Source: JANLSO01 sp031362405
Lineage (GTDB): Bacteria; Actinomycetota; Thermoleophilia; Miltoncostaeales; Miltoncostaeaceae
Assembly (NCBI GenBank): GCA_031362405.1
Contig: JANLSO010000152.1
Location: 1-5,755, forward strand
Length of the DNA: 5,755 nucleotides
Direction of reading: 5' to 3'
The position numbers were made by a program, and so were the translations under genes. Positions 1 to 4,785 of this stretch are shown piece by piece (the stretch's first letter is position 1; every line of letters starts with the position of its first letter). The notes below the pieces were generated by a model. That model saw only the letters and a program-made list of their open reading frames with translations. It was not told the origin of the DNA and searched no databases.

Positions 1-458
1 GGGGGGAGGCTCGCTAGAAGCGCCTTGCCGAGGGCGCTGGCATGAGCGGGCCATGCCCGGCCGCTGGCTGCCACGCGGCCGCGGATCCCCTCCACGTAGA
101 CGGCCCGGCCGCCCTGGAGCACGGCGGTCACCGCGGGCGCCTTCATTTGTGTCGCCAACGTCTGCGTGGCGCGGCGCAGCTCGTGCCAGGGGCTGAACTG
201 GGTGAGGGCCTGTGCGCCCAGCTCCCAGAGCCGCATCCCCAGGCGAAAGTGCCCCGACCAGTCGTTCTGTTCGATCAGGCCGGCCCCACGCAGGTTCTCG
301 ACGAGCTTCTGGACGGTTCCGCTCGGGGCGCCGAGGCGCTCGCCGATCTCGGCGAGGGTCAGCTCCTGATCGTCGGGGCCGAAGACCTCCAGTACATCGA
401 GGGCCTGCTGAATACTCTTGATGGCGTACTCGCGTGGCACCGGGTTGCGCGGGCTCAC
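1..458 (-). CDS. IclR-family transcriptional regulator (partial, C-terminus beyond left edge)
   Basis: The 152 visible residues match the IclR regulator family, which are homodimeric DNA-binding proteins whose C-terminal domain binds a small molecule. A winged helix-turn-helix occupies about residues 11-70: an opening helix IKSIQQALDVLEVF, then LTLAEIGERLGAPSGTVQKLVENL as the HTH, and the wing FRLG. The effector-binding domain begins near residue 78; its typical first strand (AVLQGGRAVYVEG) and the motif PAHASALGKALLA, usual for this family, are both present. The rest of that domain (roughly 90-100 residues in the family) lies outside the window, so the ligand cannot be guessed. I chose the GTG at 458-456 because homology begins just after it. 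No clear ribosome binding site is seen. The gene begins 22 bp after the tandem HTH gene, so the two are probably one transcript. Confidence 0.9.
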   Translation of the reverse strand, partial: MSPRNPVPREYAIKSIQQALDVLEVFGPDDQELTLAEIGERLGAPSGTVQKLVENLRGAGLIEQNDWSGHFRLGMRLWELGAQALTQFSPWHELRRATQTLATQMKAPAVTAVLQGGRAVYVEGIRGRVAASGRAWPAHASALGKALLASLP

Positions 459-480
459 GGTCGCACCGCCGTCCGGGGGG

Positions 481-900
481 TCAGGTGCGGCGGCGTGGCG
501 GGCGGCGGAAGCGTGTGGCCTCCGCCTCCGGGTCGCCGTGCAGCCATTCCAGCAGCGCCCCGCGGCTGAACCGCCACTGATTGCGCTCCTTGAAGGCAGG
601 GATGCGCTCGCCGGCGAGCTCTTCGTAGATCGTGTTCGCCCCGACGCGTAGCCATGCGGCGACGTCCTGGACAGTCATTGGCGGATCGGGGTAGCTGAAC
701 GCCCCAGGCATCGGGGACTCCGGGGCAGCCGCCTCGTGCCCGGCCAGACGGGCCGCGACGTGCTCGCGCGCAAACCGCCATTCGGCCCCCACGCGGCGCG
801 ACGGCAGCGCCCCCGATCGTGCGCGGTTGCGGATCGAGTTGTCGCCAAGGCCAAGCCACTCGGCAACCTCGGGCACCGTCAAGATCTCTTCGGAAGGCAT
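481..900 (-). CDS. Tandem excisionase/MerR-like helix-turn-helix protein
   Basis: This 139-residue protein carries two copies of the small winged HTH found in excisionases and MerR-like proteins (helix_turn_helix_17 type). Copy 1 covers about residues 6-54 (LTVPEVAEWLGLGDNSI, then WRFAREHVAARL) and copy 2 about 74-121 (MTVQDVAAWLRVGANTIYEE, then IPAF and WRFSRGALLEWL). Both keep the T-V-x-x-V-A-x-W-L opening, the Asn-Ser/Thr-Ile turn, a Pro before the wing and the Trp-Arg-Phe strand. The tail after residue 122 is short and Arg-rich. No catalytic domain is present, so a DNA-binding or regulatory role is the only inference. The frame stays open upstream to about 1284, but that part is low-complexity shadow of the opposite gene. 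I chose ATG 900-898; a GTG start upstream (around 956 or 909) cannot be excluded. It may regulate the divergent genes or itself through the 964-999 repeat. Confidence 0.8.
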   Translation of the reverse strand: MPSEEILTVPEVAEWLGLGDNSIRNRARSGALPSRRVGAEWRFAREHVAARLAGHEAAAPESPMPGAFSYPDPPMTVQDVAAWLRVGANTIYEELAGERIPAFKERNQWRFSRGALLEWLHGDPEAEATRFRRPPRRRT

Positions 901-963
901 TTCGGGCACCGCCGCAAGTCTGCCCCACTGTCCCTGGCACCGCTCCCCCACTTCGAAGTACTG

Positions 964-999
964 TCGATTTAAGCGCGCCTGATCTCGATTTGACGCGCG
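964..999. repeat. Direct repeat with 21-bp period, candidate operator
   Basis: TCGATTT occurs at 964-970 and again at 985-991, exactly 21 bp apart, which is two turns of B-DNA. Each copy is followed by a GC-alternating block (AAGCGCGC and GACGCGCG), so similarity extends over about 15 bases. The pair lies in the only divergent intergenic region of the window, between a tandem HTH gene and the membrane-protein gene. The second copy overlaps the candidate -35 box of the rightward promoter. Operator function, and binding by the neighbouring two-unit HTH protein, are inference. Confidence 0.5.
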
Positions 1000-1018
1000 G
1001 TCAGCAGAGGGATACCGT
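990..1018 (+). promoter_or_regulatory. Candidate housekeeping-sigma promoter for the membrane protein/drmB fragment/drmC genes
   Basis: TTGACG at 990-995 matches five of six bases of the -35 consensus. After a 17-bp spacer, TACCGT (1013-1018) fits the actinobacterial -10 pattern TAnnnT. Transcription would start near 1025, about 37 bases before the ATG at 1062. The -35 box sits inside the second copy of the direct repeat, so a repeat-binding protein would be expected to repress. Confidence 0.5.
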
Positions 1019-1061
1019 TCTGCCTGACAACAGCGTAACCGGCTCGGGGTAGTGGACGCAA

Positions 1062-1712
1062 ATGGGCGACGATCATCCTTTCGAGGACGACGCCCCGGAG
1101 GAGAACATCCCCTCCGGCCGCCACGCTCGCCTGCCTTTACGCAGACCCCCGCCGCAGGCCACCAGCTTGCGAGATGACCTGCGGGGTGAACACATCCCCC
1201 GGCCCACCGAGTGGTACGACGACGCCGACGAGTACGGCTTGGTCGATGTTCCGCTCTCGACGGCGTGGACCACGACTGACGCACCGATCGCGCAGCCGGC
1301 GAGAAACCGATGGGATTGGTGGCCGTCTCTGCGGCTCCCCGCCGTCAGCCCGGCGGCGCGCATCGCGATGGTCGGCCTTTTTGGCAGCGCGCTGTTCATC
1401 ACCGGCGGCGGGCTGCCCGATGGAAAGCACGCCGCTCCCAGGGATGACGGCGCATCTCTGGCGGCGCTCGCCGAGATTGGGCCCGCCACCCAGGCCAACT
1501 CCGCCCGGGCGACGCGTGTGGCCGAGAAGATCAAGGCGGCGACAGTGGCGAAACGTCGCCACGACGTGGCAATGCAGCGCCAACGCGCTCAGGCCCGACG
1601 CGACGCGCGCCAGGCCAAGCGTGAGCGCACTGCCAAAGCCGCCGCGACTGTCGTTGCCGCGCCCGCACCCAGACCCCGGCGCCCACCCCCCAGGCGGAGT
1701 GGTCCTGGTTGA
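1062..1712 (+). CDS. Unrecognised single-pass membrane protein with basic helix and proline-rich tail
   Basis: I do not recognise this 216-residue protein. High GC3 codon use and a membrane segment support real coding. The N-terminal ~95 residues are polar with acidic patches (DDAPEEN, EWYDDADEYG), then a Trp-rich stretch (WDWWP, 84-88) leads into one hydrophobic segment (about 100-117, ARIAMVGLFGSALFITGGG). Residues 148-195 form an Arg/Lys/Ala/Gln-rich helix likely to be a coiled coil or nucleic-acid/anionic-surface binder. The end is proline- and arginine-rich (APAPRPRRPPPRRSGPG). The last 14 bases overlap the first possible start of the drmB fragment in the +1 frame. The tail is suspect: it runs through a C6 tract (1686-1691) at the point where DrmB homology begins, so the native C-terminus may be lost or frameshifted. 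There is only a weak GGGG before ATG 1062 as ribosome site. It is not a known DISARM protein. Confidence 0.6.
   Translation: MGDDHPFEDDAPEENIPSGRHARLPLRRPPPQATSLRDDLRGEHIPRPTEWYDDADEYGLVDVPLSTAWTTTDAPIAQPARNRWDWWPSLRLPAVSPAARIAMVGLFGSALFITGGGLPDGKHAAPRDDGASLAALAEIGPATQANSARATRVAEKIKAATVAKRRHDVAMQRQRAQARRDARQAKRERTAKAAATVVAAPAPRPRRPPPRRSGPG
1686..1712 (+). other. Junction between membrane-protein gene and drmB fragment (overlapping frames, C6 tract)
   Basis: Here DrmB homology begins abruptly (first recognisable residues VVLVDRLREV, GTG at 1699-1701), while the upstream protein ends 11 bases later at TGA 1710-1712 in another frame. A CCCCCC tract at 1686-1691 immediately precedes it. Reading one C fewer would join the two proteins in frame (…RPPPGG then VVLVDRL). 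The arrangement looks like a deletion or recombination end point; a sequencing error or programmed slippage is also possible. Confidence 0.5.
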
Positions 1713-2436
1713 CCGTCTGCGCGAGGTGCAGGCGCTGATGGGCTTCACGCGGGTCGATGCGCCGAGTGACGAGAACCCCGAGCGCGGCTGGGCGCCGCTG
1801 AGCCGCCGCGACGCCACCTGGCTGCCCGCCGCCGAAGTGCATGGCGAAGGCCTCTTCATCCAGCTCAGCGAGACCGCCGTAGACGCGTGGGTCGAGCGAT
1901 CGACTGAACGTGAGCAGTTGATCCTCGATGCCCACATGGCGTGGTGCGCGCGACGTGGCCTCGAGAACCCTCGCGAGCGTTTCCCGGGGATCCGCGCGGT
2001 GCTCGTCCACTCCCTCGCCCATGCCCTAATGCGTCAGCTCGCCCTGGAGAGCGGCTATAGCCAGGCAGCGATCCGCGAACGCCTCTACAGCCGCTCCGGC
2101 GGCGAAGGTGGCCCGATGGCCGGGATCCTGCTCTACACGGCAGCCCCCGGCTCGGAAGGAACCCTCGGAGGGATCGTCGCCCTCGGCGCCCACGCGCGCC
2201 TTGGCCGCATCCTGGAAGGGGCGCTACGCGACGCGACGCTGTGCAACTCCGACCCGCTGTGTGCCGAGCCGGTCGCCGACGACGAAGGCCTCTCCGCGAA
2301 CGGAGCCGCCTGCTACGCCTGCATGTTCGCCCCTGAAACCTCGTGCGAGCTAGCCAACCGCTACCTCGACCGGGGATGCCTGGCGGACCTCATCACCGGG
2401 GTACGCGCTGGCTACTTCCCGACCCCCGCGCGGTGA
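1699..2436 (+). pseudogene. drmB: DISARM protein DrmB, C-terminal DUF1998 fragment
   Basis: The 245 residues match the C-terminal part of DrmB, the DUF1998 subunit that works with the helicase DrmA in DISARM phage defence. The family landmarks appear in order: RLREVQALMGFTR (6-18), WLPAAEVHGEGLFIQL (41-56), HSLAHALMRQLALESGYS (104-121), GILLYTAAPGSEGTLGGIVALG (142-163), CNSDPLC (182-188) and GAACYACMFAPETSC with NRYLDR after it (202-225). Cysteines 182, 188, 205, 208 and 216 are the likely zinc ligands and all remain. DrmB is usually about 600 residues, so more than half, the N-terminal part, is missing; nothing in any frame upstream of 1699 resembles it. No stop interrupts the remaining part. 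Translation could restart at GTG 1699, or at ATG 1738, which has GAGGTG nine bases upstream. It ends in a GTGA overlap with drmC. DrmB identity is strong; loss of function is inferred from the missing half. Confidence 0.85.
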
Positions 2437-3203
2437 GTACCGCGTCGGTCGCGGAGGCGGTCGCCCGCGCCGCGACCGAGCTGTCGGAGCAGGCCCGCGC
2501 AACCCTGATCCACGGCCTCCAGGCTGGCAAGAGCCGGAAGGCACTGCGAGAAGCAGTGCCGACCGCCGGCTATCGACGGGTGGTGGACCGGCTTCTCAAG
2601 GCCTGGACCGACGAGGACGCGCTGACCGCCGACGCGGTCGCCCTCGCCCTGGAAGCATCCGCCGCGGTGGCAGCCCGGAGCGAGACGGTGAGTGTCGTCT
2701 GGACCGGGCCCACCGCGCCGAAGGCGTTTCCGGTTCGCCGGACCGACCAGGCCCTCCTCGACCTGATCGCCTCGGCGACCAAGCGCGTCACCATCGTGAG
2801 TTTCGTGATCTACAAGGTGGCCGACATCACCAATGCCCTGCGCGAGGCGGCAAACCGCGGCGTGGCCATCGATCTGATCTTCGAGTCAGAGCCCGAGGCA
2901 AAGGCGAAGTCAGCTCGGGAGATGCGCGACGCCATCGGCAAGACAACCGGCACCGTCCGCCTGCTCGAGTGGTCGGTCGACAAGCGGCCGCCGAAGCCCT
3001 CCGGGAAGCTGGGATCCCTTCACGCCAAATGCGCCATCGCCGACGTCAAGCGCCTGCTGGTCTCGAGCGCGAACCTCACGGAGCTTGCCCACTGGTTCAA
3101 CATGGAACTTGGCCTCCTCGTGGAAGGCGGTGACGTTCCCCGCCGAGTCCAAGCTCACTTCGATGCATTGATCGCCGCGGGGCAGTTGGAGCAAGGAGGC
3201 TGA
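2433..3203 (+). CDS. drmC: DISARM protein DrmC, phospholipase D-like
   Basis: This 256-residue protein has the size and layout of DrmC, the PLD-superfamily member of DISARM operons. A helical N-terminal region (1-85) is followed by a TGP motif (91-93) and a PLD fold: strand TIVSFVIY (120-127), helix, RGVAIDLIFESEPEAKAK (142-159), then one HKD motif, H197-x-K199-x4-D204, with SSAN (211-214) and N223-x-E225. One HKD per chain implies a dimeric active site, as in other PLD nucleases and phospholipases; its true substrate in DISARM is not established, and DrmC is reported as the non-essential member of the system. The start is GTG 2433-2435, whose bases overlap the drmB stop (GTGA), which means translational coupling; the frame is open further upstream but only as shadow of drmB. 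All catalytic residues are intact, in contrast to the truncated neighbour. No drmA or methyltransferase gene follows before the strand switches. Confidence 0.88.
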   Translation: MSTASVAEAVARAATELSEQARATLIHGLQAGKSRKALREAVPTAGYRRVVDRLLKAWTDEDALTADAVALALEASAAVAARSETVSVVWTGPTAPKAFPVRRTDQALLDLIASATKRVTIVSFVIYKVADITNALREAANRGVAIDLIFESEPEAKAKSAREMRDAIGKTTGTVRLLEWSVDKRPPKPSGKLGSLHAKCAIADVKRLLVSSANLTELAHWFNMELGLLVEGGDVPRRVQAHFDALIAAGQLEQGG

Positions 3204-3221
3204 GCCGGGCATGGGGGCTCA
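3201..3221 (+). terminator. Weak hairpin over the drmC stop codon
   Basis: TGAGCC (3201-3206, starting with the stop codon) pairs with GGCTCA (3216-3221) around a 9-base loop. There is no T tract, so it is only a possible end signal for the rightward transcript. Confidence 0.25.
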
Positions 3222-3252
3222 GCCCTCACCGATCTGGCTTGGCTTTGCGGCT

Positions 3253-3513
3253 CTACCGGACCCCGCTCGGGGCACCCGATGCCCTGAAACGGTCGGGTGC
3301 GGAGAGCTGTACCCCCCCTTCCGGAAGATGGGATACCGCACACCCGTTGCTCGTCAGAAGGACACCCAGCACGACCAGCACCAACACGAGGACCATTCCG
3401 ATCTGAGCAAGGGCAACCGCGACTGCGACGAGAGCCCGCGCAACCGATCCGAGTGCCAACATCACCAGCACGATCGCCAAGATCAGTAGTAAGGAGTTCG
3501 GCTGTGTTCCCAT
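3253..3513 (-). CDS. Possible small hydrophobic membrane protein
   Basis: The 86-residue reading frame begins at ATG 3513-3511 and is unusually hydrophobic for about 50 residues. LLLILAIVLVMLAL (8-21) and VAVALAQIGMVLVLVLVVLGVLL (31-53) would form two membrane helices with a short Arg-containing turn (SVAR) between. The last ~30 residues are polar, show no motif, and contain both a G7 tract (C7 at 3312-3318 on the plus strand) and a strong inverted repeat. The native protein may therefore end earlier or the frame may have slipped. No convincing ribosome binding site is present. Short two-helix proteins of this type are common and lack a known role. It lies downstream of the two-component operon on the same strand, 91 bp after its stop. 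Chance hydrophobicity opposite Asp/His/Gln-rich codons is the main alternative. Confidence 0.4.
   Translation of the reverse strand: MGTQPNSLLLILAIVLVMLALGSVARALVAVAVALAQIGMVLVLVLVVLGVLLTSNGCAVSHLPEGGVQLSAPDRFRASGAPSGVR
3272..3300. terminator. Inverted repeat, candidate terminator between converging genes
   Basis: GCACCCGA (3272-3279) is perfectly complementary to TCGGGTGC (3293-3300) with a 13-base loop. A smaller GC palindrome, CCCCGCTCGGGG (3261-3272), abuts it. The site lies between drmC and the leftward small membrane frame, where a bidirectional terminator would be expected. Neither side has a T run, so factor-independent termination is uncertain. The repeat falls inside the 3' end of the 86-residue frame. 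Confidence 0.4.
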
Positions 3514-3578
3514 GCGCCGAACCTACGAAGGAGGACTGGCTGCTACTGGTACTGCGCTCCCAAGCCCGTCCGACTGAA

Positions 3579-3604
3579 GTCCCAAACCTTGGGACGCGCG
3601 TCCC
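3579..3604. terminator. Two overlapping palindromes directly after the receiver-like gene
   Basis: GTCCCAA (3579-3585), a 3-base loop and TTGGGAC (3589-3595) form a perfect 7-bp inverted repeat. It shares GGGAC (3591-3595) with a second perfect palindrome, GGGACGCGCGTCCC (3591-3604). The second ends one base before the TAA (3607-3605) of the leftward operon. The two hairpins exclude each other in RNA. The position suits a terminator of the two-component operon, but no T tract follows; a protein-binding site is the alternative. Confidence 0.4.
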
Positions 3605-4039
3605 TTACCGCGAGCGGGCTCGCCTCAGCGCCGTGGCCTCGTGGCTGGCCAGGCTCGCTTGGAAGAGAGCGTCTCGGACCCCCTCGGTAGAAGCGCTCGC
3701 TGAAACAAGAAGGACCTCGGCGCCAACTGCGACAGCCATCTCTAGGAGGTCATCCGGATCGACGATAGACGCCACCGCCATGTCGGGAGCTAGACGCCGC
3801 AGCCGCCTAAGAAGGCCCCTGTCACGCGGAGTGAAGTATCCGGGGGCGGAAGCACCAAGGAGAACGTGCGTCGGCTCGGCTGTTCGCACGAGTCGACCGA
3901 GTTCCCTTGGGTCGCAGGCATAGCCGACAACTTCGACCCCAACAGCCGCGAGGGCAATCGCGCGGGCCTGAGCGATCATCTTGTTCGACTCGGCGACTAT
4001 GAGGCGTACTGCACAGCCTTCACCGTACGAAGCGATCAC
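3605..4039 (-). CDS. Receiver-like protein without phospho-acceptor (pseudo-receiver)
   Basis: The 144-residue protein has the length and alternating strand/helix pattern of a CheY-like receiver domain standing alone. Strand 1 is VRLIVAES (11-18), strand 2 VEVVGYACDP (35-44), strand 3 THVLLGASAPG (57-67), strand 4 AVASIVD (88-94) and strand 5 AEVLLVSAS (107-115). The key residues are altered. The Asp normally ending strand 3 is Gly62, the acidic pair after strand 1 is Glu17-Ser18, and the Lys after strand 5 is Ser113; only a Ser (91) remains at the Thr/Ser position. It therefore cannot be phosphorylated in the usual way, and has no DNA-binding domain. The GTG start at 4039-4037 overlaps the stop of the response regulator by four bases (GTGA), so the two are made together. 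A role as a partner, decoy or modulator of that regulator or kinase is inference. The receiver fold is a judgement by eye. Confidence 0.65.
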   Translation of the reverse strand: MIASYGEGCAVRLIVAESNKMIAQARAIALAAVGVEVVGYACDPRELGRLVRTAEPTHVLLGASAPGYFTPRDRGLLRRLRRLAPDMAVASIVDPDDLLEMAVAVGAEVLLVSASASTEGVRDALFQASLASHEATALRRARSR

Positions 4040-4740
4040 GCGAGGGCCCGGTCGGAGTTGTCGTCACCGGGGTGCGCATCGAACGGGTGCGGAATGGTGG
4101 CGCTGCGTATTGCTCGCATCACAGCGTGGGTGAGGTTGGCAACACCGAAATGCCGAAGGATGGCCTCCCGGTGCCGAAAGAATGTCGAACGGCCGATGTG
4201 GAGCCGATCGCAGATGTACTCCGCCTCAGACTCATCCGAGCTACGAGATCGAATCGACAAAGCACGGAGAATCTCGATCTTTGTTTCGTCCAATGGACTC
4301 GGACGTAGGTGCTTGACGGTGTACGAAGGCCAATGCTCTCGGCCCGCGGCGACCTCAAGAATCGCTGGGGCGAGCGCAGAGAGTTCTTCGGTCTTGCTCA
4401 CAAAGCCGGCGAACCCATCCCGAACCGCGATCTGAACGCTTAGGCGGGTAGCCTCGATTGTGACCATGATGGACCGCATCGCGGACCCGGCTTCGGCAAG
4501 CATTCTTGGAACTCGGGCGCCGTACGGCCCCTCTTCACCCGAGCGCGTGTTCTCGATGCAGCCGCTCAGCATCAGATCGACGAGACCGACGACGGGGGCT
4601 TCTTCCACGCAGAGCTCGACAAATTCTGGGACGTTGGACGCGACTCCAACGATATGAATACCGGCTGACTTCGCCAGCACGTAGCGGAAGCCGTCGCGCT
4701 CCAAGGGGTGGTCTTCGAGAATCGCAACCGATACAGGCAT
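4036..4740 (-). CDS. Response regulator, receiver plus LuxR/NarL-type HTH
   Basis: This 234-residue protein is a two-component output regulator. The N-terminal receiver (about 1-135) has the acidic pair Glu9-Asp10 (ILEDHPL), the phospho-acceptor Asp55 (GLVDLML), Thr94 (MVTIEA) and Lys116 (FVSKTEE). The loop after strand 3 is longer than usual (about 60-85). The C-terminal part (about 149-213) fits a LuxR/GerE HTH: an opening LDETKIEILRAL, a recognition region LHIGRSTFFRHREAILRHFGV and a last helix HAVMRAIRS; an extra RSRSSDESEAE stretch departs from the canonical family pattern. It should be a DNA-binding transcription factor controlled by phosphorylation at Asp55, with the adjacent kinase as the likely donor. 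The start is ATG 4740-4738; no good ribosome site precedes it, and the gap from the kinase gene is 45 bp. It overlaps the pseudo-receiver gene at its 3' end. Confidence 0.88.
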   Translation of the reverse strand: MPVSVAILEDHPLERDGFRYVLAKSAGIHIVGVASNVPEFVELCVEEAPVVGLVDLMLSGCIENTRSGEEGPYGARVPRMLAEAGSAMRSIMVTIEATRLSVQIAVRDGFAGFVSKTEELSALAPAILEVAAGREHWPSYTVKHLRPSPLDETKIEILRALSIRSRSSDESEAEYICDRLHIGRSTFFRHREAILRHFGVANLTHAVMRAIRSATIPHPFDAHPGDDNSDRALA

Positions 4741-4785
4741 GGGTTTGGAGGCGTGCTTTCGACTGTTCGTGAAGGTAGGGCGAGA

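Noticed and set aside
75..88. Adjacent NotI (GCGGCCGC) and BamHI (GGATCC) sites resembling a cloning polylinker.
   Set aside because: They lie inside the IclR reading frame and encode part of a conserved stretch (VEGIRGRVAA), so they are natural sequence.
42..569. Long plus-strand open frame across the left edge.
   Set aside because: It is antisense to the IclR gene and to the end of the tandem HTH gene, both of which show clear family motifs; its translation is low-complexity Gly/Ala/Arg.
901..1284. Upstream extension of the tandem HTH protein to a 267-residue version.
   Set aside because: The extra residues are Arg-rich shadow sequence opposite the membrane-protein gene and cross the promoter and repeat region.
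1174..1698. N-terminal extension of the drmB-frame protein (a 420-residue version starting at ATG 1174).
   Set aside because: This stretch translates into Arg/Pro/Ser-rich sequence with no resemblance to DrmB and overlaps the better-coding 1062-1712 frame; only the part from 1699 is DrmB.
3297..3923. Plus-strand 208-residue frame across the hairpin-rich spacer and the pseudo-receiver gene.
   Set aside because: Low-complexity Arg/Pro/Ser translation, no motif, and it reads through the palindromes and the antisense of the receiver-like gene. The AGGAGG at about 3528-3534 is not followed by a suitable start codon.
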